From an uncultured Lentisphaeria bacterium (GTDB lineage: Bacteria; Verrucomicrobiota; Lentisphaeria; Victivallales; UBA1829): a stretch of 28,542 nt of DNA. Positions 1-7,074 of the stretch are shown one piece after another (position 1 is the stretch's first letter; each line of letters begins with the position of its first letter). The stretch covers positions 1 through 28,542 of the forward strand of contig CAJKAR010000049.1 of assembly GCA_905197955.1 (NCBI GenBank), in the 5' to 3' direction. The position numbers and the translations under genes are program-made. The notes beneath the pieces are model-generated. The model made no database searches. It had not been told where the DNA came from and saw only the letters and a program-made list of their open reading frames with translations.

Positions 1-64
1 TACTGTGTTTCGTCGCTTTCTGTCTGGTGCGAACCTATCGCTGGTGGATGCACGGGTGAGCATC

Positions 65-238
65 ATGTGCGAACACTGCATAGACTGCTTCTTCCGGGAT
101 GAGGACGGCAACAGGGAGATGTGCATCTTCGATCTCGATAACCCGGTCGAGATCAATTATTCCGATCCGGCCTGCGAGCACTTCGAACTGAGCGAGTCGG
201 CGGCCGCAGAGCGGCGGAAGCAGCCGGGTGAACTGTAA
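65..238 (+). CDS. Small cysteine-rich protein, possible zinc-binding, unknown function
   Basis: The 57-residue product starts MCEHCIDC and has CxxC-x2-C spacing at its N-terminus, followed by two more cysteines (about residues 20 and 37), which suggests a small metal-binding fold. The rest is acidic, with a charged tail. I chose the ATG at 65 because the cysteine motif begins there and a GGTGAG lies a few bases upstream. The frame is open to the left edge through a GTG at 5, so a longer N-terminus cannot be excluded. It is not a family I recognise. Such proteins are common in phage and plasmid-derived DNA, which would suit the restriction-modification genes nearby. Confidence 0.5.
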   Translation: MCEHCIDCFFRDEDGNREMCIFDLDNPVEINYSDPACEHFELSESAAAERRKQPGEL

Positions 239-261
239 TCAGAAAAAACGAGGAGACACGC

Positions 262-354
262 ATGAAAGAGAAAACAATATGGCTTTCCGGAACTAAATTC
301 CCTGAAAGCGAGGCGTATGTTCTGATTGTTTACAACAGAGATAAAAATGCTTGA
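262..354 (+). CDS. 30-codon ORF, possible leader or gene remnant
   Basis: An ATG preceded by a good AGGAGA site opens a 30-residue frame starting MKEKTIWLSG. It ends at a TGA (352-354) that overlaps the ATG at 347 of the next gene. The Shine-Dalgarno site and the overlap suggest translational coupling. The product may be a leader peptide or the surviving start of a longer gene cut short by a frameshift. No function can be assigned. Confidence 0.35.
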   Translation: MKEKTIWLSGTKFPESEAYVLIVYNRDKNA

Positions 355-586
355 TGAAGAAAAATATGATTGTATCGTGAGAGATTTCTTAAAAAAGACT
401 TTATGTGATCGTTGTCATGCCTCATTGGGAAAAACAAAAATCATGTCGATTTTTAACACGGATCGACTTTGCAAAACCTGCTGGGAAAAAGAAAAGCGAC
501 ACCCTGAGTATGAAAAAGCAGTGGCAGCGGAGCGTGCAGCGATAGAAAATGGGGATTGGGGATTCCGGGGAATCGACGATAAATAA
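347..586 (+). CDS. Small two-CxxC zinc-finger-like protein of accessory DNA
   Basis: The 79-residue protein has CDRC at residues 20-23 and CKTC at about 49-52, separated by a stretch containing SIFNTDRLC. A charged KEKRHPEYEKA segment and a C-terminal GDWGFRGI follow. This arrangement (CxxC, an S-x-FNTD-x-xC-x2-C core, then KEK-x-HP-x-YE) matches a small conserved hypothetical family I associate with mobile and accessory DNA. It probably binds one zinc ion; its role is unknown. The ATG at 347 is preferred over an upstream TTG because it couples with the 262-354 frame. It converges on the restriction gene, with stop codons one base apart. Confidence 0.65.
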   Translation: MLDEEKYDCIVRDFLKKTLCDRCHASLGKTKIMSIFNTDRLCKTCWEKEKRHPEYEKAVAAERAAIENGDWGFRGIDDK

Positions 587-593
587 TTTATCG
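577..593. terminator. Palindrome across two convergent stop codons, possible bidirectional terminator
   Basis: CGATAAAT, A, ATTTATCG is a perfect 8-bp inverted repeat with a one-base centre. It contains the stop codon of the 347-586 gene and most of the stop codon of the convergent nuclease gene. It is AT-rich, so a stem would be weak, but its position between converging genes suits a bidirectional terminator. Confidence 0.35.
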
Positions 594-1184
594 CAATGCG
601 CGTCCATCTGTTCCCTTATGAATTAACGGTGTATTTGTGTCTTCCCCGTCATGTTCAATTACAATCACGGAAAGGTAGCCTTCAAGTTCTGGGCGTCTCC
701 ACACCGGGAAATATGGCTGAAGTTCAGGAAAATTACCGATTCGATCAGTGAGATACACATAAAATGCACGAGATGGAAGTATAAGTGTCCCTCCGGAAAT
801 GACATGATCTTGAATTCCAAGCAAAAGTTTATTCAGTGCCCTGTGACTTGAAGAAATATTCCCGGTCTCCCATTCAACAGCATAGGCAAATTTAGAGTTT
901 TCTGCTTGGAAAAAAGCGTCAAGGGGGCCGGGGTTAACTCCGTTTACCAAAGATATGGAAATCTCAGTCTGCCATCCAAAGTTGACCAAAGTCTGGATGA
1001 ATGCCTGTTTAATGGGTAAAACCCCATTCCCGTGTTTAACGGGATTAATGATGAAACGGGTGGTTCCTGGCGGGTTTACCACATTGGCAATAGCTTGGGA
1101 TATTTCTTGCCCGCGATTTTGAATAAACGCCCGCATCTGAGTCGGGACATTATCAATCAAAGGAACCGTTTCTACGATTCGCAT
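588..1184 (-). CDS. Type II restriction endonuclease, BamHI/BglII/BstYI-like
   Basis: The 198-residue protein begins MRIVE, as I recall BstYI doing, and is close to the length of BstYI and BglII. The probable catalytic centre is D89 (PLDAFF) followed by E104-x-E106 in AYAVEWETGN, matching the D...ExE/ExQ arrangement of the BamHI/BglII group of PD-(D/E)xK nucleases. The SSSHRALNKLLLG segment after it is typical of BamHI-like annotations. It should cut unmethylated double-stranded DNA. The enzymes it resembles cut sites with a GATC core, but the target here cannot be read from the sequence. It is divergent from the methyltransferase and shares a dyad-symmetric promoter with it. A GGAGAA site lies about 11 bases upstream of the ATG. 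Confidence 0.8.
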   Translation of the reverse strand: MRIVETVPLIDNVPTQMRAFIQNRGQEISQAIANVVNPPGTTRFIINPVKHGNGVLPIKQAFIQTLVNFGWQTEISISLVNGVNPGPLDAFFQAENSKFAYAVEWETGNISSSHRALNKLLLGIQDHVISGGTLILPSRAFYVYLTDRIGNFPELQPYFPVWRRPELEGYLSVIVIEHDGEDTNTPLIHKGTDGRALR

Positions 1185-1240
1185 TCCTAATCAACTTCTC
1201 CATTATTACGAAAAAGGGGCAAAAAAAAACAACATATAAG

Positions 1241-1281
1241 TAATATACTCCTTGCTATTTGGGATTACAAGCTGTATATTA
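1241..1281. promoter_or_regulatory. Interleaved divergent promoters in a perfect dyad (restriction-modification control region)
   Basis: Plus strand: TTGCTA (1252-1257), 17-bp spacer, TATATT (1275-1280), serving the methyltransferase. Minus strand: TTGTAA (1270-1265), 17-bp spacer, TATATT (1247-1242), serving the nuclease. Each -35 lies in the other promoter's spacer, so two polymerases cannot bind at once. The whole region is symmetric about base 1261: TAATATAC (1241-1248) pairs with GTATATTA (1274-1281), and CTTG (1251-1254) with CAAG (1268-1271). The symmetry makes it a natural operator for the helix-turn-helix on the methyltransferase. Confidence 0.6.
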
Positions 1282-1309
1282 AGGACAAAGTGTAGAAAAA
1301 GGAAAAAAA

Positions 1310-2518
1310 ATGGTCACTCTCTTTGACCTTCTCGGGCTGACCCACAAGAAAGCTGTGCTTGATTTTGCAAACCTAATAGGCATTTCTCCCGCAGAATTAA
1401 GATATTATAACGATTTAAAGAAGATCCCCTCCCGCGCCCTTGTAAACAAGATCGCAAAAGCAGCTAACATTTCTCCAGATTTTCTTAGATTTCGTTTAGG
1501 GGATTACGATCCGGAGTTACTCGAAAAGTTCTTTTTGAAAGATAAGAATACAACAGCCGACTCTCCAGAACATGCTGCTATCGAAACATCTCCTATGGAG
1601 CCTGTTTTCAAAACATCTCTGGGGAATCTGTATGAAGGAGACTGTCTCGATGTTATGAAATTGATTCCTGACGGCAGCGTTGATCTTGTTTTCGCGGACC
1701 CGCCATTTAACCTTTCTAAAGACTATCCATCAGGAATTAACGACTCACTAAAAGACGAGGACTATTTATCTTGGTGTAAAGAGTGGATTGAAGAATCCAT
1801 CAGAATTCTGAAATTTGGTGGTTCCTTGTTCCTCTGGAACATTCCGAAATGGCATGTTGCCCTTGTCGGATATCTTGAAAAGAAATTGTCATTCCGTCAT
1901 TGGATAAGCGTTGATATAAAGTATTCTCTACCAATTGCTGGACGACTTTATCCTTCGCACTACTCGTTACTTTATTACACAAAAGGAGAGAAACCAAACA
2001 CGTTTCATCCGGATCGTGTCCCCATGCAAGTCTGTAAACATTGTTTCCATGAAATAAAGGACTATGGTGGATATAAGGGCAAAATGAATCCAAAGGGGGT
2101 TAATTTGGCAGACATTTGGACTGATATTCCCCCGGTTCGTCACTCAAAATATAAGAAGCGGCAGACAGCGAATGAACTGTCTGTTAAACTCCTGGATCGA
2201 ATTATCGAGATGTCAACTAATGAGGGTGATCTTGTTTTTGATCCATTTGGCGGATCTGGAACGACTTATGTTGTGGCAGAGCTCAAAAAAAGGCACTGGA
2301 TTGGTGTTGATATTGGGGACACGCAATGTATCGTTTCCCGTTTTTTGCACATTAACGATGATGCAGCGAATCTATCGGCTATCCGTGACAAGACAAATTG
2401 CCTGTTTACTCATGATGTTGAAAGAAAACGTGAAGAATTGCACATCTGGACACCTGCCACATTGGGCAAGACCCCCCAGAAAAAAGATCCCTTCGAAGAT
2501 ATGGACTCCCTTTTCTGA
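1310..2518 (+). CDS. Type II DNA methyltransferase (beta class, amino-methylating) with N-terminal HTH
   Basis: The 402-residue protein protects host DNA from the divergent nuclease by methylating adenine N6 or cytosine N4. Motif IV (DPPF, 130-133) precedes motif I (DPFGGSGTT, 311-319), the beta-class order. A CKHC pair at 242-245 in the variable target-recognition region may bind metal. Residues about 12-62 look like a helix-turn-helix (ANLIGISPAELRYYN ... AANISPDFLRFRLG), which the catalytic family does not normally carry at this end. Since no separate controller gene is present, I infer that this domain regulates the shared promoter. The ATG follows an AAGG site with 7-base spacing and sits about 22 nt from the predicted transcription start. 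Which base is methylated is not decided by DPPF. Confidence 0.85.
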   Translation: MVTLFDLLGLTHKKAVLDFANLIGISPAELRYYNDLKKIPSRALVNKIAKAANISPDFLRFRLGDYDPELLEKFFLKDKNTTADSPEHAAIETSPMEPVFKTSLGNLYEGDCLDVMKLIPDGSVDLVFADPPFNLSKDYPSGINDSLKDEDYLSWCKEWIEESIRILKFGGSLFLWNIPKWHVALVGYLEKKLSFRHWISVDIKYSLPIAGRLYPSHYSLLYYTKGEKPNTFHPDRVPMQVCKHCFHEIKDYGGYKGKMNPKGVNLADIWTDIPPVRHSKYKKRQTANELSVKLLDRIIEMSTNEGDLVFDPFGGSGTTYVVAELKKRHWIGVDIGDTQCIVSRFLHINDDAANLSAIRDKTNCLFTHDVERKREELHIWTPATLGKTPQKKDPFEDMDSLF

Positions 2519-2784
2519 AAGGTTCCCATAAGACTTCTTTGCCTGTCAGATCTGCACTTACGCTCGGAAGCGGTGGTCGTGGTCAAATACTGTTTTATGC
2601 CAGAGCCGACAACTCGCGGCGAAGCGTTTCGGTTCAGCGAAATAATCCGAACGCAGCTGAAAAGCCAGGGCGGCGGTGTTCAGCAGCGATTTCAAATAAA
2701 AATCCGCGATCAGAAAAGAGAAAGAACACGTTGCCATAAGACTCTTTTCATGGTATATTACATATTCTAATGCAGGAGCTGCTC
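2519..2784. other. Intergenic segment bounded by a short direct repeat; no convincing gene
   Basis: Two overlapping short frames exist here (starting near 2539 and 2573), but neither resembles a known protein or has a good ribosome site. The direct repeat CCATAAGACT occurs at 2526-2535 and 2734-2743, and matching extends roughly (CTTCTTT versus CTCTTTT). The second copy lies inside the promoter of the next gene. The segment between the copies could be a decayed insertion. Confidence 0.35.
2731..2759 (+). promoter_or_regulatory. Strong sigma70-like promoter for the 2785 gene
   Basis: TTGCCA (2731-2736), a 17-bp spacer and TATATT (2754-2759). Transcription would start near 2766, leaving a leader of only about 20 nt. 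That favours the ATG at 2785, preceded by AGGAG at 2774-2778, over the in-frame ATG at 2770, which is almost at the transcript end. Confidence 0.55.
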
Positions 2785-4434
2785 ATGTCGTTTTCTTATG
2801 CAAACACAAATTTCCGCCACCGGCGGCTAACCGTCTACCAGCTCCGGGCTACCGTGAATGCATCGGGCGATTTGGATCATGCCTTGCATGCGGTCGCGGA
2901 TCTGGTACTGAGTTACATTGCAAAGTATCTGTATGTAAAACTGCCATCAGAAGCAACGGAATATCGCAGTTTTGAAATTGATAGTAAAAGAGGACGATGT
3001 GAATGCGTATCGGTTGAAGAACGCCGCCTCTGGACTGCCCGGTTCCGTTTTACGACAAAGAATAACCTCTGCTGGTTCTATGATGTCGCCATGATTGAAG
3101 AGAACGGCAGGTTGTTGTTCGGTATTAAAATTGAGATCTCCACGGAAATCCCGCTGGAGGAAGCGCAAGCGCAACTGCCTCTTGTGACGGAGTTGCTTTC
3201 CAGAATCAGCCTGGCCCAGTTCAGACCGCTCTCGGCTTCTTCATGGAAAATTAATGATCCAGCCGAAATTGAAGATCTTTATGCGCTTATCACTTCTCCG
3301 TATCGCAACTTGCCGGTTATAGTGATTTCTCAGGTAAACTGGAAACATTGGACTCTTACCCCGAATCCTCCGGCTTTTCTGATCAACGATGATTATCTCG
3401 CCAGGCAGGTTGCCGGATATGCACACATCGTCCGGCTTTCCTTTCAGGCGGCGTTTGCATGGACAAAGCGCGTCGGGAAACCCTGGGCGGTTTACGACGG
3501 AGCATGCCGGACCTATTATCAAAATGTCAATATTGAGAAAGGGATTCCCGCAGGCCATCCGGGCAACAGAAAAGATAAAATCTGGTATTGGGTATATGAC
3601 GGAGATCACGGACCGAATGCTTACACATCCTTCCTGATCCATACCGTCCATCAAACAGCATCCACCAACCGGACGGACTGGCGCGGGTTGTATTTCGTTC
3701 CCGATGCCCGGATTCTTGCTGCGGAATTGGAATTGGCTCACTCCACGCACCTTGCCAATGCACCTGCGCGCGAAGCCGCATTGAACCATCATGTCGCCGC
3801 TCTCCAGCGGAAATTGGACGCGGCGGAAGAAGAAAATGCGGATTGGCTGGCTGAAGTGGAACAAGCCCGGGAAATCGCGGAATTCTACCGGAATGAAAAT
3901 ATTTCCCTGCGTCGGCAGATTGATGTTCTGCGCAACCATCTGAAACGTCAAAGAGATGACAAAGAGCTTGATACGGACGTGCCGATTCCCCGGGAATATG
4001 ATGCCATGCCGGACTGGGTCCGTCAGCATCTTGCAGGACGTCTGATTCTCCATCCACGCGCAGAGCGGGCTGTCGGGAAAGCGGAATATGTCGAGCCGGA
4101 GATGGTATACCGGGCTCTTCTTATCCTCGCCAATGAATACCGCAACAGTCGCATGGGGATTGGCAGCGATGAGTCCTTTCGAACTGCGTTGGCAAAATAC
4201 GGCATGGATTTTTCCGATTCCATCGATAAAGCCAGAGCCGGTCAGGAGGGCGATGCCTATTTCGTCAATTATCCACCGGGAAGCAACAATCGCAGAATGC
4301 TTCAGTTTCATATTGAGCGAGGCAACTCACGTGAACCGCGCTACTGCATGCGGATCTACTTCTTCTGGGATGAGGAAAGCAATCAAGTCGTAGTCGGATG
4401 GCTCCCCGGACATCTCTCAAATCGGATCAGTTGA
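2785..4434 (+). CDS. Large coiled-coil protein of unknown function, candidate defence protein
   Basis: I do not recognise a named family for this 549-residue protein. Three parts can be seen. The N-terminal part (about 1-300) is globular, with a DPAEIEDLYALI region followed by NLPVIVIS and, further on, LARQVAGYAHIVRLSF and YDGACRTYY; this recalls soluble bacterial proteins found near restriction systems. A charged helix with heptad character (about 311-395) is a likely coiled coil. The C-terminal module (about 405-549) ends in YCMRIYFFWDEES, VVVGWLPGHL and NRIS, somewhat like small RelE-fold or effector-like tails. No membrane segment is visible. It has its own promoter next to a restriction-modification pair and a nuclease, which suggests but does not show a role in phage defence. 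Confidence 0.7.
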   Translation: MSFSYANTNFRHRRLTVYQLRATVNASGDLDHALHAVADLVLSYIAKYLYVKLPSEATEYRSFEIDSKRGRCECVSVEERRLWTARFRFTTKNNLCWFYDVAMIEENGRLLFGIKIEISTEIPLEEAQAQLPLVTELLSRISLAQFRPLSASSWKINDPAEIEDLYALITSPYRNLPVIVISQVNWKHWTLTPNPPAFLINDDYLARQVAGYAHIVRLSFQAAFAWTKRVGKPWAVYDGACRTYYQNVNIEKGIPAGHPGNRKDKIWYWVYDGDHGPNAYTSFLIHTVHQTASTNRTDWRGLYFVPDARILAAELELAHSTHLANAPAREAALNHHVAALQRKLDAAEEENADWLAEVEQAREIAEFYRNENISLRRQIDVLRNHLKRQRDDKELDTDVPIPREYDAMPDWVRQHLAGRLILHPRAERAVGKAEYVEPEMVYRALLILANEYRNSRMGIGSDESFRTALAKYGMDFSDSIDKARAGQEGDAYFVNYPPGSNNRRMLQFHIERGNSREPRYCMRIYFFWDEESNQVVVGWLPGHLSNRIS

Positions 4435-4438
4435 GAGA
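4413..4438. terminator. Hairpin between convergent genes
   Basis: TCTCTCAA (4413-4420) pairs perfectly with TTGAGAGA (4431-4438) across a 10-base loop. The hairpin covers the stop codon at 4432-4434 and ends just before the convergent stop at 4439-4441. No long T tract follows, so termination is plausible rather than certain. Confidence 0.45.
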
Positions 4439-5287
4439 CTACCACGACCACGCATCTAGCGTAATTGTGCTTTCCAGACGGTCCTGCTCTTGCCAGGGAA
4501 CGAGAGAAAAGAAATTCAGCCCGGTCTCTTTTTCAACCGCATCAACCGTGACAGCGAAATCCTGCAGAGGACGGGTACTTCCATTATTTGGAATGATAAA
4601 ACCGATCATTTTTTGCGGCGGAGTCAGGTCATAGACGACCTTGTAGTACCGATCGGGAACCGTGACCTTGTTGTTTCCGATCGTGATACTTTTCTCTTTC
4701 GGCAGAACAGGTCCGGTCACAACCATGATCTCGCCTTCCTGAAGCGCAAATTTGCGCACCTGTTCTTCCTGACGTTTCCAGATTCCACGGTTAAATGCAG
4801 GAACTTGCGGACTGATGTTGGAAAAGAAAAAGCTGTCCGCCATTGTTTGCTCGGAAAACGCCATGTCGGCGGCGGGAGCGAGGTGTCCCCGGTCGTACCC
4901 GGACTTGCAATAGTCGGCGTTTGTTGCGCTTCCTGTGGGGATTTCCGGATCTTCCCGGAAACGGTTTGTCCGCTTGGCCACTTGTGTCTGGACCTCGGTC
5001 CGGGTGAGTTTGTAAATCACCCAGGCGGGTTGTTCGTGATATTCGATGTAGCCGAGAGCAAAACCTTCCCGGTCGACAATGCAGTCGGCCTTCCCGGGAA
5101 TTCCGAACGAAAGATTGTCATATCGAGATGATGCCACACCCCGCTGCAGCGAGGCTTCCGGAGCACGCTCCTCCGACCGGGATGCTGGATGAAGGAAGGT
5201 TGTAAGTGAGATGACAAGCAGGAACAGCAGAAAAACGCACGATCCTGCTCGGTAAAAATACCGTCTTCCGCCATTCTGATATCCCAT
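4439..5287 (-). CDS. DNA/RNA non-specific endonuclease (NUC1 family), secreted or membrane-anchored
   Basis: The 282-residue protein carries the DRGH signature at 132-135 (CKSGYDRGHLAPAADM), with H135 the expected general base. FNRGIWKRQE follows near 165, where N166 is the expected magnesium ligand, as in the Serratia nuclease/NucA group. The N-terminus has positive residues followed by a hydrophobic stretch (about 16-32), a signal peptide or single anchor, so it should act outside the cytoplasm. PAWVIYKLTR, FFFSNISPQ and MVVTGPV are also family-typical. The ATG at 5287 follows AGGAG with 4-base spacing; the frame runs further upstream but without such a site. It is convergent with the coiled-coil gene. 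It probably degrades extracellular or incoming nucleic acid, or recycles nucleotides. Confidence 0.88.
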   Translation of the reverse strand: MGYQNGGRRYFYRAGSCVFLLFLLVISLTTFLHPASRSEERAPEASLQRGVASSRYDNLSFGIPGKADCIVDREGFALGYIEYHEQPAWVIYKLTRTEVQTQVAKRTNRFREDPEIPTGSATNADYCKSGYDRGHLAPAADMAFSEQTMADSFFFSNISPQVPAFNRGIWKRQEEQVRKFALQEGEIMVVTGPVLPKEKSITIGNNKVTVPDRYYKVVYDLTPPQKMIGFIIPNNGSTRPLQDFAVTVDAVEKETGLNFFSLVPWQEQDRLESTITLDAWSW

Positions 5288-5341
5288 TTTGCTCCTGTTT
5301 CGACTGATTGCTTTTTTACGGCATATCTTACATCGGGAGCT

Positions 5342-5358
5342 GTGACATCTTATGTCAC
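5342..5358. promoter_or_regulatory. Inverted repeat upstream of the nuclease gene, candidate operator
   Basis: GTGACAT, CTT, ATGTCAC is a perfect 7-bp inverted repeat centred about 63 bp upstream of the nuclease start codon. The size and spacing fit a dimeric repressor or activator site. The arms resemble CRP-type half-sites, but the spacing between them is longer than in CRP sites. Confidence 0.35.
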
Positions 5359-5411
5359 TGCAATGGATTTCATCAAAAAGAGCGGCTCCACCTGCCATGC
5401 TCTGAAAGGTT

Positions 5412-5445
5412 CGCCAGAACCCGCACAATCACAGCAAGCAGAGCC
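5412..5445. repeat. Diverged direct repeat, copy A
   Basis: It begins CGCCAGAACC and shares roughly four bases in five with copy B at 5721. Read on the minus strand, both copies could encode a similar short hydrophobic run (AVIV followed by VLA), so they may be remnants of one coding or mobile sequence. Confidence 0.35.
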
Positions 5446-5720
5446 GCAAACGGTCTGCTTACGTAATTGTGCGTATTAATCAAAACTGGCGATTTATCAG
5501 AGTACGCGATGCCGGAGAAACAACCCGGCACTATGTAAAAATTAAAATCAGTCTTCAGTTATGTTTTGATTTGAATCTGCCTCCATATCCTCTTTTGAGT
5601 TCAAAATACCAAGCACATATTGTAAATTATCACGTTTTTCTGTGAATGCAAGACCTTTTTTCGCTCTTTGTTGCCATAGACAGCTGGCTTTATCGGATGT
5701 TCGGATGCATGGTATTGTCA

Positions 5721-5754
5721 CGCCAGAACCTGTACGATGACAGCAGCCAGAGTC
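5721..5754. repeat. Diverged direct repeat, copy B
   Basis: The second copy, about 309 bp from copy A, begins with the same CGCCAGAACC and also keeps ACAGCA and CAGAG. It lies between the nuclease gene and the end of the minus-strand operon. Confidence 0.35.
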
Positions 5755-5795
5755 AAAGGATTCCTGCCGCTCCGAAAACAGAACTACTCTTCCGG

Positions 5796-6086
5796 TCAGG
5801 AGGAGTAGTTCAGCTTTCTGTCCATAAAATTTCTGCAGAAACGATCCGTTTCAGGCAACAATTCAAGATCAAGGCGTTTTGCTTTTTCAATGCGGCGAAA
5901 AAGATCCTCTTGCGCTTGATCCACGACTCGCATCTGCAACCAGAATTCAGGCTTTCCATCGCGCTGATGGACTTCAATGGACATTCCACTTTTTTCGCGA
6001 TTTTCCCAAAAAGCTTGAAAACCACGACAGCAGAAAAGAGAATGCCGTATAGAGGAGAACCGGTTGAAAAATGATGATAGTTTCAT
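5796..6086 (-). CDS. 96-residue protein downstream of the MreB-like gene, unknown function
   Basis: This short charged protein follows the actin-like gene by 34 bp on the same strand and is the last gene of the operon. The C-terminal part (about 35-96, beginning MSIEVHQRDG) looks most protein-like, with alternating charged and hydrophobic residues. The N-terminus is basic and cysteine-containing (RHSLFCCRG). An internal ATG at 5984 could be the true start. The ribosome site at 6086 is weak. A longer frame on the opposite strand is judged a shadow. No family is recognised; position suggests a partner of the MreB-like protein. Confidence 0.45.
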   Translation of the reverse strand: MKLSSFFNRFSSIRHSLFCCRGFQAFWENREKSGMSIEVHQRDGKPEFWLQMRVVDQAQEDLFRRIEKAKRLDLELLPETDRFCRNFMDRKLNYSS

Positions 6087-6120
6087 TGTCTCTGGAATTC
6101 CTGATTGTTGCCACCCTTAT

Positions 6121-7071
6121 TCAGTGTTGCCATACTTTGGACGGTAGTTCCGGTAACAGCTTCTCAAGACCGCGCAAAACCGCCCCGGATGGATTATTCG
6201 CTGTCTGGAAGCGCATGCTGAGCCGTTCCGAGAGAAACTCGCTGAATCCCGGCATCTGCGACAGGCCGCCGACCATGGTGACGCCGCACTCGACGACTTC
6301 ACAGTAAAGAACGGGATCGTTTAATGTCTCTTCGATCATCTGTGCAACCTGTTCCCAATGTGGAGTCCAGAGTTTCCGGAGTTCGGACTGTTCCAGTTGC
6401 AGTGATCCGATTCGGAGAGAATCGTGACGGCTCCAGATGGTTTCGGCTTCCCGCACTTCTGCAATGGAAGGATCAGTGGCAAACTGTTTCCGGCAGTATC
6501 GTTTCAGCGCTGCATCCAGATCGCGACCTCCGTACCGGAGCACTCCGGAGGAGAGAACGACGCCGCTACGCAAAACTGCAAACTGGGTGAATCCCGCACC
6601 AAGATCCAGTATGGCAAACGGAGTACCCTCTTCCGGACGATATCCGCATCCGGCGGCGGCCGCCGTGGGAGCCTCCATCAGAATGACACTCCACCTCTCC
6701 TGCTTCAGAATGCGGGAAAATCCATGGGCTTCGAATTCGGTCGTCCCCAGCGGAACGGCGGCAAATATCCTCGGCAGCAGCAAACGCTTCCACCACGGCT
6801 TCTCTCGAACCGTCTGTCGCCGGATTTCATGCAGCTGGGCAATAATCGCTTCCGTATCGGCAAAGAGGATGCCCCGCGGCGGGATGAGTGCATGGAATTC
6901 AGGGTGTTCCTGAAGCAAAGTCGCCGCCTCGCTACCGACCGCACAGACCTTTTGTCTGTTGGAGACCGAAACCGCCAGATTCGGCATGGAGAATGATTCA
7001 TCTTCCGCCCACCAGCGCAAAGTCTCGGTTCCCCAGTCAATCAGAATCGTCACTCCATACGTGCCGGACAT
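6121..7071 (-). CDS. MreB-like actin-family protein, divergent
   Basis: The 316-residue protein has the actin-fold nucleotide motifs: phosphate-1 IDWGTETLR (11-19), EAPTAAAAGCG (133-143, the counterpart of the MreB EPMAAAIGAG region), phosphate-2 LDLGAGFTQF (155-164) and an adenosine motif TMVGGLSQMPG (265-275). AVGSEAATLL and an IPPRGILFAD segment also align with MreB. It is slightly shorter than cell-shape MreB, keeps few of its invariant residues exactly, and has no mreC, mreD or rod genes beside it. It is therefore a paralogue, probably an ATP-dependent filament or scaffold devoted to this operon. A KPWWKRLLLP stretch near 91-100 could touch the membrane. GAGGAG precedes the ATG; the upstream gene ends 3 bp before. 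Confidence 0.75.
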   Translation of the reverse strand: MSGTYGVTILIDWGTETLRWWAEDESFSMPNLAVSVSNRQKVCAVGSEAATLLQEHPEFHALIPPRGILFADTEAIIAQLHEIRRQTVREKPWWKRLLLPRIFAAVPLGTTEFEAHGFSRILKQERWSVILMEAPTAAAAGCGYRPEEGTPFAILDLGAGFTQFAVLRSGVVLSSGVLRYGGRDLDAALKRYCRKQFATDPSIAEVREAETIWSRHDSLRIGSLQLEQSELRKLWTPHWEQVAQMIEETLNDPVLYCEVVECGVTMVGGLSQMPGFSEFLSERLSMRFQTANNPSGAVLRGLEKLLPELPSKVWQH

Positions 7072-7074
7072 GGA

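Larger units (their letters stand above)
5288..5795. other. Intergenic region with an operator-like inverted repeat and a diverged 34-bp repeat
   Basis: No convincing gene is present. A plus-strand frame from 5646 runs into the opposite strand of the 96-residue gene and looks like a shadow. The region contains the GTGACAT/ATGTCAC inverted repeat (5342-5358), two diverged copies of a roughly 34-bp sequence (5412-5445 and 5721-5754), and a small TGCCGG/CCGGCA hairpin (5510-5530). It separates the nuclease gene from the end of the long minus-strand operon, so the nuclease promoter is probably here, though no clear -35/-10 pair was found. Confidence 0.4.

Noticed and set aside
3241..4311. 356-codon frame on the minus strand inside the 2785 gene
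   Set aside because: It lies wholly opposite a frame with better protein character, its own promoter and a good ribosome site; the product has many isolated Cys, Pro and Arg and no domain.
5646..6074. 142-codon plus-strand frame
   Set aside because: It overlaps the 96-residue gene on the opposite strand, has no ribosome site, and its sequence looks random; the minus frame fits the operon direction.
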